Program-made: the position numbers and the translations under genes
Shown here: positions 8,304 through 16,928 of the stretch, one piece after another
Numbering within the stretch: the stretch's first letter is position 1
How the letters are laid out: the number at the start of each line of letters is the position of its first letter
Assembly: GCA_016521575.1 (NCBI GenBank)
Contig: JAEKDP010000002.1
Location: 534,098 to 598,097, forward strand
DNA length: 64,000 nt
Direction: 5' to 3'
From: Rhodobacteraceae bacterium F11138
GTDB lineage: Bacteria; Pseudomonadota; Alphaproteobacteria; Rhodobacterales; Rhodobacteraceae
The notes under the pieces: model-generated
Databases searched by the model: none
What the model was told of the DNA's origin: nothing
Seen by the model: only the letters and a program-made list of their open reading frames with translations

Positions 8304-9933
8304 CGTTTACATACACATAATCATAGTTGACGGGGATCGAGACCGGATCGACATACAGCGCATCCGCGCCGCCCATCCGTTCGGATTTCATGGTATACCG
8401 CTGCTCATTGAACACCGGCACCCAAGGCGCGTCGTCCATGATCTTCATGTAGACGTCCGACCATTTCTGCAGCCGCGCGTCGGCCGCATCGGGGTCGGTC
8501 ATGCTGTCGGCTTCGGTGGCCATGGCGTCGACCTCTTCGTTGCAGTACCAGGCCCAGTTCCAGCCCCCCTGCACTGCGCCGGCACAGCCCAGGATCGGAC
8601 CATAGAAGTTGGACGCATCCGGGAAATCGGCAATCCAGGCCATGCCGCCCGACCAGATCATCGGAGCCTGATCCGCTTCACCGCCAGCGGCGATGACACT
8701 GGCCTGCGCCAGCGACTGGATCGAAGCCTTGATACCGATCTTGGCCAGATCCTGCTGGATCGCCTGGGCGATGCGCGGGTTCGGGTCGGTGTTCATGACG
8801 TAAAGCTCGGTTTCGAACCCATCGGCAAAACCCGCCGCGGCCAGCATCTCCTGGGCTTTCTCGGGATCATAGCCATAGCCTTCGTAGCCGTCGGTATAAC
8901 CGGGCATGGAGGGTGGCAGAGGCTGGGTCGCGGGCACGGCGCGTCCGTTGATGACCTGTGTGATCCGTTCCTTGTTGATCGCCATGTTCACGGCGCGGCG
9001 CACCTCGACGTTGTCGAAGGGCGGCATTTGTGTGTTCAGAGTGATATAGCCGGTGTGCAGCTGTCCGCCCTCGACCACGCGGGCCGCCTGTTCGGGGTCT
9101 GCCATGACTTCCTGGAACTTGGCGGGCGGGATGCCGTCGCCGGGCACGTCGACCTCGCCATTCTGCAGCCGCAGCAGCGCCACGATCGGCTCCTGGCCCA
9201 CCTCAAACGTCACGCTGTCAAGATATGGCACCCCGTCGCGCCAGTAGTCTTCGTTCTTTTCAAATACCAGACGCTGGCCAATCGTCCATTCGCCCAACTT
9301 GAACGCGCCGGTGCCCATCGCGGTCTTGCCGAAATCAGCACCTGCTTCTTCAACTGCTTCTTTCGCCACAACGGCGGCAAAGTTCAGACCCATGACATGC
9401 AGAAACGTCGCGTCGGGACGCGACAGGGTGATTTCCACGGTCAGCGGATCGATGACCTTGACGCCTTCAAGCGTCTCGGTTTCGCCGTTGGAGATGGCGT
9501 CAAACCCGACGATCGAGCCGAAGAAACCCGCGCCCGGGCTTTGGGTCTTTGGGTTGGTCACACGGTCAAGCGAATACTTCACGTCCTCGGCAGTCATCAC
9601 GCGCCCGTTGTGGAATTTCACGCCCTCGCGCAGCTTGAAGGTAAAGACCTTGCCGTCCTCGGAGATTTCATAGCTTTCCGCCAGACCGGGGCGCAGATCG
9701 GTGGTGCCGGGCGCATAATCCATCAACCCGTCATAGAGCGATTTGATCATCGACCAGTTCTGCCAGTCATAGCCAATGGCAGGGTCCAGCGTGGCCACGT
9801 CATCCTTGTAGGTGATGGTGATATTGCCGCCCGATTTGGCATTCGGATCCAGGTCGGACTGCGCGTCGGCAAAGGCACCGCCCGGCAGGGCCAGCGCGGC
9901 GACCAGCGCCGTTGAAGTCAGCAGTTTTTTCAT
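8293..9933 (-). CDS. Family 5 ABC transporter substrate-binding protein
   Basis: Periplasmic solute-binding protein of the peptide/nickel/opine class (546 residues). It has a Sec signal peptide (MKKLLTSTALVAALALPGGAFA, cleavage probably after residue 22). The family segments AESYEISEDGKVFTFKLREGVKFHNG and VRRAVNMAINKERI are present. The ATG at 9933 is preceded by AGGAGA. A much longer reading frame continues upstream on this strand, but it is antisense-frame reading of the permease gene and I did not use it. The gene follows the permeases and precedes the amidase. Confidence 0.94.
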   Translation of the reverse strand: MKKLLTSTALVAALALPGGAFADAQSDLDPNAKSGGNITITYKDDVATLDPAIGYDWQNWSMIKSLYDGLMDYAPGTTDLRPGLAESYEISEDGKVFTFKLREGVKFHNGRVMTAEDVKYSLDRVTNPKTQSPGAGFFGSIVGFDAISNGETETLEGVKVIDPLTVEITLSRPDATFLHVMGLNFAAVVAKEAVEEAGADFGKTAMGTGAFKLGEWTIGQRLVFEKNEDYWRDGVPYLDSVTFEVGQEPIVALLRLQNGEVDVPGDGIPPAKFQEVMADPEQAARVVEGGQLHTGYITLNTQMPPFDNVEVRRAVNMAINKERITQVINGRAVPATQPLPPSMPGYTDGYEGYGYDPEKAQEMLAAAGFADGFETELYVMNTDPNPRIAQAIQQDLAKIGIKASIQSLAQASVIAAGGEADQAPMIWSGGMAWIADFPDASNFYGPILGCAGAVQGGWNWAWYCNEEVDAMATEADSMTDPDAADARLQKWSDVYMKIMDDAPWVPVFNEQRYTMKSERMGGADALYVDPVSIPVNYDYVYVNDVQ

Positions 9934-9968
9934 CTTTTTCTCCTGTTGGTGGTTGTCGATTGAAAGGA

Positions 9969-10889
9969 TCAGCGGACCTTGATCCGCGGGTCGGCGAACA
10001 GCGTGGCGATATCCGCCACGAGGTTGCCAAGAACGATGGCGCAGGCCGAGACCAGCGTGACGCCCATGATGATCGGGATGTCGACGCGCTGAATCGCCTG
10101 CCATGCCAGCTGACCGATCCCGGGCCAGCCAAAGACGGATTCGACGATGACGATGCCGCCCATGAAGATGCCGATATCTATGCCGATCATCGCGATGACA
10201 GGCAGGATCGCGTTGGGCAGCGCATGACGCAGCAGAACCCGGGCGCGCGAAAGACCCTTGGCATGCGCGGTGCGGATGAAATCCTGCCGCAGCACGTCGA
10301 TCATCGAAGACCGCATCATGCGGCTGTACCAGCCCGAGCCAAGGATACCCAGGGTCAGCGCCGGCAGCACCAGATGCGCAAATGTGCCATAGCCGCCAAT
10401 GGGGAACCAGCCCAGCTGAACCGCGAAGACATAAAGCAGCAGAAGACCGACCACGAATTGCGGCGCGCTTACCCCGATGAAAGACGCGATCATCAACGAG
10501 TTGTCTGTCATGGTGCCGCGCCGCAGCGCCGCGATGATCCCCATGCCCAGCCCCAGCACCAGTTCGGCGGAAATTGCGCCGACCATCAGCAGCAAGGTCG
10601 CCGGAAGGCGGGCGGCGATCAGGGTGCTGACTTCGGTTTTTTGCAGGTACGAACGCCCTAGATCGAGATGCAACAAGTCCATCAGATAGCGCCAGTACTG
10701 CACGATGAACGGCTGATCGAGCCCCAGCTGCTCGCGGATGTTCGCGACGGTCTGGGCGGTGGCGGACCGGCCCGCAATCTGGCGCACCGGATCCGACGGC
10801 AACAGGTAAAGCAGCGCAAAGGTGATGAAGGACACGCCCAGCAGGATCAGGGCGGATTGCAGCAGGCGGCGGCCGAGAAAATTGATCAC
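9969..10889 (-). CDS. ABC transporter permease, DppB type
   Basis: Inner-membrane permease with six predicted transmembrane segments (306 residues). The N-terminal helix INFLGRRLLQSALILLGVSF and the family phrase LGLDQPFIVQYWRYL are typical of DppB/OppB. The EAA-like loop RTAHAKGLSRARVLLRHALPNA (about 210-231) contacts the ATPase. The start is a GTG at 10887-10889 with AGGA four bases upstream, overlapping the stop of the DppC-type gene (GTGA). Confidence 0.93.
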   Translation of the reverse strand: MINFLGRRLLQSALILLGVSFITFALLYLLPSDPVRQIAGRSATAQTVANIREQLGLDQPFIVQYWRYLMDLLHLDLGRSYLQKTEVSTLIAARLPATLLLMVGAISAELVLGLGMGIIAALRRGTMTDNSLMIASFIGVSAPQFVVGLLLLYVFAVQLGWFPIGGYGTFAHLVLPALTLGILGSGWYSRMMRSSMIDVLRQDFIRTAHAKGLSRARVLLRHALPNAILPVIAMIGIDIGIFMGGIVIVESVFGWPGIGQLAWQAIQRVDIPIIMGVTLVSACAIVLGNLVADIATLFADPRIKVR

Positions 10890-11776
10890 TGGTCCTGCCC
10901 TCTCTGTGTCGGGTCCAGCACATCGCGCAGCGCGTCACCCACAAGGTTGAAGGCCAGCGCCAGGATTACGATGGCAAGACCGGGGAAGAACACCAGCCAG
11001 GGGGCGGCCTGAAAATAGGTCTGGTTCTCGAAGATGATGTTGCCCCAGCTTGGCGTGGGCGGCTGCACACCGACGCCCAGATAGCTCAGCGTTGCCTCCA
11101 GCAGCACGGTTGTCGAGATGCCCAACGTGCCCCAGACGATAATCATCGGCACCAGGTGCGGCAGGATATGGCGGAACAGAATGCGCAGATGGCCCGCCCC
11201 CAGCGTCTTTTCCGCGGCGATGAATTCGCGCTGCGACAGCGACGAGGTTTCGGTATAGATCACCCGCGCAGTCTGCACCCAATTCACCGTGGCAATGACC
11301 AGCGCCACGATCCACAGCGAGGGTTGGAAAATGGCCGCAAGACAGATCGCCAGCAAAAGCGCCGGAAAGGCCATCATCAGATCCGTCAGCCGCATCAGTA
11401 CACTGCCGACAAAGCCCCGGAAATATCCCGCGGTGATACCGATCAGCGTGCCGATCACCAGCGCGACCCCATTGGCCACCAGCCCGATGATAAGCGAGGT
11501 GCGCGCGCCATACAGGATACGGGTCAGCAGATCGCGGCCCAGCAGATCGGTGCCCAGGGGAAACTGCGCCCCCGGTGGCATCGGCGCCCCCTGCAGGGTC
11601 AGCCCGTCAAACATCTGGTTGTTTGGCTCATAAGGTGTAAGCCAGGGCGCGAAGATGGCCCCAAAGAAGGTCAACACGATCAGCGCAAGGCCGATGAGCG
11701 CGAGTTTGCGGCGGCGCAGCCGCGTCCAGACCGAGGGCGCGGCACTGCGCAATGTGGCGGGTTCAATTGCTGTCAC
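10886..11776 (-). CDS. ABC transporter permease, DppC type
   Basis: Second permease of the importer (296 residues), with an N-terminal cytoplasmic arm (WTRLRRRKLALIGLALIVL), a periplasmic region HPLGTD-like (FPLGTDLLGRDLLTRILYGARTS) and the EAA-like loop EFIAAEKTLGAGHLRILFRHILPHL. The open frame extends to 11974, but that part is antisense-phase reading of the ANTAR gene. I place the start at the GTG at 11774-11776, which has AAGGAAG upstream and overlaps the regulator stop by 14 bases. Confidence 0.9.
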   Translation of the reverse strand: MTAIEPATLRSAAPSVWTRLRRRKLALIGLALIVLTFFGAIFAPWLTPYEPNNQMFDGLTLQGAPMPPGAQFPLGTDLLGRDLLTRILYGARTSLIIGLVANGVALVIGTLIGITAGYFRGFVGSVLMRLTDLMMAFPALLLAICLAAIFQPSLWIVALVIATVNWVQTARVIYTETSSLSQREFIAAEKTLGAGHLRILFRHILPHLVPMIIVWGTLGISTTVLLEATLSYLGVGVQPPTPSWGNIIFENQTYFQAAPWLVFFPGLAIVILALAFNLVGDALRDVLDPTQRGQDQ

Positions 11777-12362
11777 GCAAACTTCCTTCGTTGTTGGCGT
11801 TCTCGACAATGCGCGCGGCAGCATCCTCGACGTTGATGCGCCAGGCCATCGCCATCTGGCGCAGTTGGTCATAGGCGGCGTCCTGGGATTTCCCCTGCGC
11901 GGACAGCAGCGCCACGGCCTGCACCACCGTCTGTCGCGCCGACATGCGATGGTGCAGTTGCTTGATTTCGGCATTCAGGCTGCGGCGCAGCTCGAACGAA
12001 TGATGCGCCATCAGCAGCGCAGAGAAAGCCCCGCCCGATCCCACGGGTTTCAGCAGCAGGGCATCCGCCCCCATGCGGGCGGCCCATTCGATCCGTCCCG
12101 GCGCCTCGGACCCCACCAGCGCGATCATCGGCATTGGCGCGCAGCCCGGTTCCCACGGGAACTGGTCGTCATGTCCCATGTCCGTGTCGTAAAAAATGAA
12201 ATCGGCGGAAATGGCCGAAGATGGCAAGTCGGGCCAGGCATGGCTGACCGTCAGGCCGATCGCCGTAAGCTGCCGCATCAAAGCCGCCGCGTGATCGGGC
12301 ACCGGATGCATGACCACGGCACAGGCCTGGTCCAGGTTGGGGATATGCATTTGCCCCCCCAT
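11763..12362 (-). CDS. ANTAR-domain antitermination regulator, AmiR type
   Basis: Predicted RNA-binding response-type regulator (199 residues). The first ~125 residues resemble a pseudo-receiver domain without phosphoacceptor signature, followed by a coiled helix (LRRSLNAEIKQLHHRM). The C-terminal ANTAR domain spans about 130-190, with the typical pattern SARQTVVQAVALL...AAYDQLRQMAMAWRINVEDAAARIV. In Pseudomonas, AmiR binds the leader RNA to prevent termination and is held inactive by AmiC. The gene overlaps the stop of the AmiC-like gene by one base, and the leader in front of that gene holds an intrinsic terminator, so the same mechanism is likely here. Confidence 0.9.
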   Translation of the reverse strand: MGGQMHIPNLDQACAVVMHPVPDHAAALMRQLTAIGLTVSHAWPDLPSSAISADFIFYDTDMGHDDQFPWEPGCAPMPMIALVGSEAPGRIEWAARMGADALLLKPVGSGGAFSALLMAHHSFELRRSLNAEIKQLHHRMSARQTVVQAVALLSAQGKSQDAAYDQLRQMAMAWRINVEDAAARIVENANNEGSLRDSN

Positions 12363-13438
12363 CAGGACACGACGCTCAGCCGAGGCCTGGAGATGCCCGG
12401 ATGCCGCTTGGGCCGGGTCAGATATGGATCCGGCGGCACGTCGGCCCAGTGGTGCAATACCTCGAAAACGCCGCGCCGCACCTGCGCGACATTGACGCTC
12501 AGGGTGCTGTGATGGGTCGCCGGGTCGATGCCAAAGCCCGCACCGCGCTCTGCGATGAATTTTTCAAACGGCCGATCGCCCTGAACGGCCAGCATCGACG
12601 CCAAAGTATGCACCGATTGCCGCGAGATGATCTCGAACGATGAATCGCGCCCTTCCGGACATGCTTGCGGGCAGAAATGCGGTCCCACGGAAACCAGCCC
12701 TTCGGCCGCCTCGCCCAGCAGCGGCAATTCCGCCTCGGTCAGATTGCAGGACACCACGGGGCAGCTGTCGCAGCTGAAATGCGGATCGCGGCGGCCCAGT
12801 TCCGCATAGGCCCGCAGAAACGCATATGAACTGGCACCGACGAGCGAGTTGAGGATAAAGTCAGGCCGCAGGCTTTCGATCTCGGCGATCAGCGTGGCGA
12901 TGTTTTCTTCGCCCAGTGGCAGATACCGTTCGCCCAGCACCTGACCGTTGGCCTCTTCGGTGCGCATGCGCGCCACGCGGCAGGTCTCCCACCCCCAGAT
13001 ATAGTTCGACCCGATGAGATAGGGTTTGGCGCCGAAGCTGCCAAAGCACCAGCTCAGCAGCGGCAGCAGGTGCTGATTTGCGCAGGCGTGGTTGTAGATC
13101 ACGCGGTTCGAGGTCTCGAACCCCTCGAACGGCAGATTGTACCACAACATGGCGTTGGTGCGATCCAGCGTCGGGATCACTTCCTTGCGCGACGACGAGG
13201 TCACACAGCCAAAGATATGGCGCGCCCCGGAATTCGCCAGAATGTCATCACACAGAGGCGCGTAGCGATCGATTTCGCCGCCGGGGTCACGCACGACTGG
13301 CCGAAAGCCGATCGGGCTGTTTGCGTCTGCATTCACCTCATCGATCCCGGCAAGTGTTCCCCGCAATACGGCACGGGAAATGGCGGCATAAGTGCCTGTA
13401 CTCGAGTAGAGCACCCCAAGATCCACGCTTCGTTTCAC
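12362..13438 (-). CDS. AmiC-like amide sensor (type I periplasmic-binding fold, no signal peptide)
   Basis: 358-residue protein of the AmiC/UrtA branch. It begins directly with the first strand (RSVDLGVLYSSTGTYAAISRAV) and has no signal peptide, as expected for a cytoplasmic sensor rather than a transport protein. The middle contains IGSNYIWGWETCR and the strand-loop RPDFILNSLVGASSYAF, typical of the family. In Pseudomonas, AmiC sequesters AmiR until a small amide binds; the adjacent AmiR-type gene supports that role. Start is GTG at 13436-13438 with AGGGGA upstream. It is the first gene of the operon. Confidence 0.9.
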   Translation of the reverse strand: MKRSVDLGVLYSSTGTYAAISRAVLRGTLAGIDEVNADANSPIGFRPVVRDPGGEIDRYAPLCDDILANSGARHIFGCVTSSSRKEVIPTLDRTNAMLWYNLPFEGFETSNRVIYNHACANQHLLPLLSWCFGSFGAKPYLIGSNYIWGWETCRVARMRTEEANGQVLGERYLPLGEENIATLIAEIESLRPDFILNSLVGASSYAFLRAYAELGRRDPHFSCDSCPVVSCNLTEAELPLLGEAAEGLVSVGPHFCPQACPEGRDSSFEIISRQSVHTLASMLAVQGDRPFEKFIAERGAGFGIDPATHHSTLSVNVAQVRRGVFEVLHHWADVPPDPYLTRPKRHPGISRPRLSVVS

Positions 13439-13459
13439 CGCAATCCCCTATCAGAAACC

Positions 13460-13498
13460 AAAAAAGCCCCACGCGCACCGTAAAGTGCGTCATGAGGC
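13460..13498 (-). terminator. Intrinsic terminator in the leader of the amiC-amiR operon (antitermination target)
   Basis: On the minus strand the arm GCCTCATGACGCAC (13498 down to 13485) pairs with GTGCGCGTGGGGC (13478 down to 13466) around the hexaloop TTTACG. The 13-bp stem has one bulged A, and six T residues follow (13465-13460). It ends 21 bases before the GTG of the AmiC-like gene, just ahead of its ribosome site. A strong terminator between promoter and first gene of an AmiC/AmiR operon is what leader antitermination requires. Confidence 0.8.
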
Positions 13499-13796
13499 CT
13501 GAATGCCGAACGGATTTAACCGCAATACGTCATGAATAGCCCGAAATTTTCCGCTTTGTCGAGTCGTGTGTAAACGTTTTGTCACAGAAATCTTGACGTC
13601 AGGCCCGACAAAGATGGCGGATGCGCCGCCGCAATTCGGTTCTTCGCAGGCGCAAGCGGTTGAAAAACAAATGGCAATTTCAAAGGCACCGGGCCACGGG
13701 ATCAGGCAGGGATTTCGCTATGGGGTACTGATTGTGAGCGCTGACAAAACGCGCTGCCGTGCGCACGGCATCAACCGAGAAGCCATGTTGGACGCA
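13499..13796 (-). promoter_or_regulatory. Upstream leader and promoter region of the amide operon
   Basis: This stretch holds no gene I can support. It contains a CGG-TTAAAT-CCG mini-hairpin and an upstream TCATGACG that repeats the TCATGACG in the terminator arm. Because TCATGA is self-complementary, the two copies could pair as an antiterminator. Further up are the palindromes AAACGTTT (13572-13579, inside a TGTG/CACA dyad 13567-13586) and TGACGTCA (13594-13601), possible operators. I could not assign -35/-10 elements with confidence. Confidence 0.45.
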
Positions 13797-14489
13797 TCAA
13801 ACCGATACGCCGGCACAGCGCGCGGTATTACGTATATGCGTGTGCATCGCGGTTTCGGCGGCATCGGCATCGCGCGTGTGCAGCGCGCGTATGATCGCGC
13901 GGTGTTCCGCGATGGATTCGGCCATGCGATTCACCGCGGTGAACGGGATCGGCTGGCGCTGTGTTTCAACCAGATATGCGGCAACCTGTTCGTATTGCTG
14001 CGATAACAGCGCATTTCTGCATTTGCTTGCAACATGACGGTGAAATTTCAGGTCTTCCTCGACATTGGCGATCAAATCCTGTCGCGCCCAGGCCTGTTCC
14101 ATCGCATCGGTCGCCGCGGCCAATATGGCGATATCATCGGAAATCGCCATCTGTGCCGCATGGCGGGCCAGTTGCCCCTCCAACAGCATCCTTACTTCAA
14201 ACACATCCTGCATCGCAAAGCGTTCCGAATACCGCCAGTTGCTGCTGTCCGGCATGCCCGGCGCGCTGTCATGATCCACCACGAACGTGCCCCTGCCGGG
14301 ATAGGTATGAATCAACCCCAGCGTTTCCAGCGTCATCAGCGCCTCACGCAGAGACGGACGCGACACCCCCAGTTGCTCGGCCAGGATGCGCTGCGACGGC
14401 AAACGTTCCCCGGCGGGAAACTCTCCCTTTTTGATAAGCGATTGGATGTTGCGGGCCACGGCCTGCGAAACGGGTGTGCGGTCAATCAT
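13797..14489 (-). CDS. GntR/FadR-family transcriptional regulator
   Basis: DNA-binding regulator of 230 residues. The N-terminal winged helix has the GntR pattern (GERLPSQRILAEQLGVSRPSLREALMTLETLGLI, about 26-60, with wing PGRGTFV), followed by an all-helical FCD ligand domain (about 90-225) whose His/Asp pattern (EHRAIIRAL, FHRHVASK) fits the metal-binding type. It is divergent from an amino-acid ABC operon and probably controls it through the dyad at 14593-14612. I prefer the ATG at 14489; a TTG at 14516 would add nine residues and also has a purine-rich sequence upstream. Confidence 0.9.
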   Translation of the reverse strand: MIDRTPVSQAVARNIQSLIKKGEFPAGERLPSQRILAEQLGVSRPSLREALMTLETLGLIHTYPGRGTFVVDHDSAPGMPDSSNWRYSERFAMQDVFEVRMLLEGQLARHAAQMAISDDIAILAAATDAMEQAWARQDLIANVEEDLKFHRHVASKCRNALLSQQYEQVAAYLVETQRQPIPFTAVNRMAESIAEHRAIIRALHTRDADAAETAMHTHIRNTARCAGVSV

Positions 14490-14562
14490 TCGATGCGGGT
14501 CCTGTATCACGACCAAGGCGCCTTTCCCTTACACCTCTGCGACCGTGATGCAGAGTATTTTG

Positions 14563-14591
14563 TTGATCGGTGCGTCAATTGCCCGTATCGA
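14563..14591 (+). promoter_or_regulatory. Candidate promoter of the amino-acid ABC operon
   Basis: TTGATC (14563-14568) and TATCGA (14586-14591) are spaced 17 bases apart, upstream of the binding-protein gene. The -10 match is weak. The GntR operator candidate begins two bases downstream, covering the expected transcription start. Confidence 0.35.
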
Positions 14592-14592
14592 C

Positions 14593-14612
14593 TGGTAAGA
14601 CCGGTATGACCA
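14593..14612. promoter_or_regulatory. Candidate FadR-type operator (dyad)
   Basis: TGGTAAGACCGGTATGACCA is a 20-bp near-palindrome. It contains two overlapping near-matches to TNGTNNNACNA, the half-site form used by many FadR-branch regulators. It lies in the 170-base gap between the divergent regulator and transporter genes, at the likely transcription start, so repression by the neighbouring GntR protein is plausible. Confidence 0.45.
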
Positions 14613-14659
14613 ATTTATCGGCAATCAATCAATCCCGAATCCACGGGGAGGGAAAAAAT

Positions 14660-15442
14660 ATGCTATCATCCAGAGTGAAAGGCTTGGCCGCGACAGTGGC
14701 ACTGGCGGTGGGGCTGGTGGGTCCCGGCAACGCGGACACCTTGCAGGTCGGGGCCAATATCGGCAACGTCCCCTGGGAATTTCAGGACGAGTCCGGCGCA
14801 AATGTGGGGTTCGAGATCGATCTGGTAAACGAAGTCGCATCGCGCCTTGGGCATGACGTCGAAATCATCAACATCCCGTTCAATGGCCTGTTCTCGGCGG
14901 TGCAGTCGGGGCGTGTGGACATCGCGGTTTCATCGATCACGATCACCGACGAGCGGCTGGAATCCGTCTCTTTTGACCAACCTTACTATGACAGCGACCA
15001 GTCGTTGACCGTGGCCGCGGGCGGCCCGGCCTCGATTGACGAAATGAAGGGCAAGGTCGTGGGGGTCGATACCGGTTCCACGGGCGATATGTGGGCCAGC
15101 GAACGCGAGGCTGAAATCGGCGTGGCCGAGATCCGCCGCTATGAAGGGCTGGCACCGGCGATGCTGGATCTCGCAAGCGGCCGGATCGATGGCTATATCT
15201 CAGACATCCCTGCGCTGCTGTATTACGTCAAGGACAAGCCGAACCTGAAAGTCGTAGCCCGGCTGGAAACCGGCGAACGTTATTCAATGATGTTCAAGAA
15301 AGACAGCGCGCTGGCCAGCGAGGCCAATACTGTTCTGACCGAACTCAAGGAAGAGGGTTTCATCGCGGGTCTGCATGAGAAATGGTTCGGCGCGGCGCCC
15401 GAGGCGACGACCTCGACCGTCACCGTCATGGACATGCCCTGA
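14660..15442 (+). CDS. Family 3 amino-acid ABC transporter substrate-binding protein
   Basis: Periplasmic binding protein for a polar amino acid or related compound (260 residues). A signal peptide (LAATVALAVGLVGPGNA) precedes the mature start TLQVGANIGNVPWEF. Family features are GFEIDLVNEVASRLG, the FNGLFSAVQSGRVDIAVSSITIT hinge segment and FDQPYYDS. The ATG at 14660 sits behind GGGGAGGG; an ORF start at 14570 would mask the signal peptide. It leads a four-gene operon with a permease, an ATPase and a PLP enzyme. The ligand cannot be predicted. Confidence 0.93.
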   Translation: MLSSRVKGLAATVALAVGLVGPGNADTLQVGANIGNVPWEFQDESGANVGFEIDLVNEVASRLGHDVEIINIPFNGLFSAVQSGRVDIAVSSITITDERLESVSFDQPYYDSDQSLTVAAGGPASIDEMKGKVVGVDTGSTGDMWASEREAEIGVAEIRRYEGLAPAMLDLASGRIDGYISDIPALLYYVKDKPNLKVVARLETGERYSMMFKKDSALASEANTVLTELKEEGFIAGLHEKWFGAAPEATTSTVTVMDMP

Positions 15443-15455
15443 CATTTCACTCTGT

Positions 15456-15484
15456 GCCACCCGGCTCTTTTGGGTCGGGCTGGC
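15456..15484 (+). promoter_or_regulatory. mRNA hairpin between binding protein and permease genes
   Basis: GCCACCCG pairs with CGGG(C)TGGC, giving 8 bp with one bulge, and no T run follows. Such hairpins after a binding-protein gene often stabilise the upstream message or lower downstream expression, giving more binding protein than permease. The function is inferred from position. Confidence 0.35.
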
Positions 15485-15502
15485 TGACCTTGCAGGTACC
15501 TC

Positions 15503-16174
15503 ATGGAAATTTTCGATACCTTCTTCAACATGGAGGTGCTTCTGCGCGCCTTTCCCATGCTGATGAAAGGCCTTTGGGTCATGCTTCAACTGGGTTTGGT
15601 CAGCATTGTCGCGGGGCTGATACTGGGGCTGGGGCTGGCGCTGGTCCGGTTGTACGCCCCGCGCCCCGCCCAGCTGATGGCGCGCGTCTATATCGACGTG
15701 TTCCGCTCGTTGCCGTTGCTGGTGCTGCTGATCATCGTCTATTACGCTTTGCCTTTCGTGGGGTTGCGGCTGTCGCCCTTCTGGTCGGCCATGTCCGCTC
15801 TGACCCTGGTTTCGGGCGCCTATACGGCGGAAATATATCGCGCCGGCATACAGGCCATCCCGCATGGGCAGTTCGAAGCCTCTGCGGCCCTCGGGTTAAG
15901 CTATCGCCACACGATGGTTGACGTGATCCTGCCGCAGGCCGTGAAAATCGTCATTCCGCCACTGACCAACAATTCCATCAACGTGATCAAGGACACGGCT
16001 CTGGCGTCGGTCGTGGCGATGCCCGACCTGTTGAAACAGGCAACCCAGGCACAAGCACTGGCCGCCAACCCCAGCCCGCTGATCGGCGCGGCGGTGATCT
16101 ATGTGATGTTCCTGTGGCCAGCGGTGGCCGCCGTGTCCCGGCTTGAGCGTCGTTTCGGCGCGGGAGAGCGTTGA
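15503..16174 (+). CDS. Amino-acid ABC transporter permease, HisM/GlnP family
   Basis: Inner-membrane permease of 223 residues with about five transmembrane helices. The EAA loop is clear: [32 protein letters not shown] (about 115-146). The late segment [23 protein letters not shown] is the usual family end. A single permease gene implies a homodimer. The stop overlaps the next start (TGATG). Confidence 0.94.
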   Translation: MEIFDTFFNMEVLLRAFPMLMKGLWVMLQLGLVSIVAGLILGLGLALVRLYAPRPAQLMARVYIDVFRSLPLLVLLIIVYYALPFVGLRLSPFWSAMSALTLVSGAYTAEIYRAGIQAIPHGQFEASAALGLSYRHTMVDVILPQAVKIVIPPLTNNSINVIKDTALASVVAMPDLLKQATQAQALAANPSPLIGAAVIYVMFLWPAVAAVSRLERRFGAGER

Positions 16175-16911
16175 TGTCCGGCATTGTATCCATTCGCAAC
16201 CTGCGCAAATCCTACGGCACGTTCGAGGCCCTCAAAGGCATAGACCTCGATATCGCCGAAGGCGAAGTCGTCTGCGTCGTCGGCCCTTCGGGATCGGGCA
16301 AATCGACGTTGATCCGCTGCATCAACCGTTTGGAAGACTTCGCCCGGGAAAGCACGATTACCGTCGATGGCATCCCGGTCCAACCTGGCCCTGCGCTGGC
16401 CAAGGTGCGCGCCGAAGTGGGCATGGTGTTTCAGTCCTTCAACCTGTTTCCGCATCTCACTGTCCGCCGCAACGTGATGCTGGCGCCGATGCGGGTGCGC
16501 GGAACCAGCACGGCAGAGGCGGCAGACCGCGCCGATGTCCTGCTGCGCCGTGTCGGCATCTATGAGCAGGCCGACAAATACCCCGCCTTTCTGTCCGGCG
16601 GCCAGCAACAGCGCGTCGCGATTGCACGCGCCCTGGCGATGGAGCCACGGGTGATGCTGTTCGATGAGCCGACTTCGGCGCTGGACCCGGAAATGGTGGG
16701 CGAAGTTCTGGACGTGATGAAACAGCTTGCCGGCACCGGTGTCACCATGATCGTCGTCACCCATGAAATGGGGTTTGCCCGGCAGGTCGCCGATCGCGTC
16801 CTGTTCATGGATGGCGGCGAAGTCATCGAAACCGGCCCCCCGGAACAGATATTTTCAAACCCGACAGAGGCGCGCACGCAGTATTTTCTCAGCGCCGTCC
16901 TTAACCACTGA
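16174..16911 (+). CDS. Amino-acid ABC transporter ATP-binding protein
   Basis: ATPase subunit of the polar amino-acid importer (245 residues). It has Walker [10 protein letters not shown] (about 35-43), Q-loop [10 protein letters not shown], signature LSGGQQQR, Walker [15 protein letters not shown] and the switch His in [10 protein letters not shown], all canonical for the GlnQ/HisP group. The ATG at 16174 overlaps the permease stop; a TTG one codon earlier is also possible. The PLP-enzyme gene follows after 17 bases. Confidence 0.95.
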   Translation: MSGIVSIRNLRKSYGTFEALKGIDLDIAEGEVVCVVGPSGSGKSTLIRCINRLEDFARESTITVDGIPVQPGPALAKVRAEVGMVFQSFNLFPHLTVRRNVMLAPMRVRGTSTAEAADRADVLLRRVGIYEQADKYPAFLSGGQQQRVAIARALAMEPRVMLFDEPTSALDPEMVGEVLDVMKQLAGTGVTMIVVTHEMGFARQVADRVLFMDGGEVIETGPPEQIFSNPTEARTQYFLSAVLNH

Positions 16912-16928
16912 TCCAGGAAAGATACCAG

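Noticed and set aside
8293-10944. An 883-codon frame suggesting a permease/binding-protein fusion
   Set aside because: The part upstream of 9933 reads the dppB-type gene in the wrong phase; the binding protein has its own ATG, ribosome site and signal peptide.
10886-11974. A longer N-terminus for the DppC-type permease
   Set aside because: The extra 66 residues are Arg/Pro/Thr-rich and out of phase over the ANTAR gene; a GTG at 11776 with AAGGAAG gives a normal-length protein.
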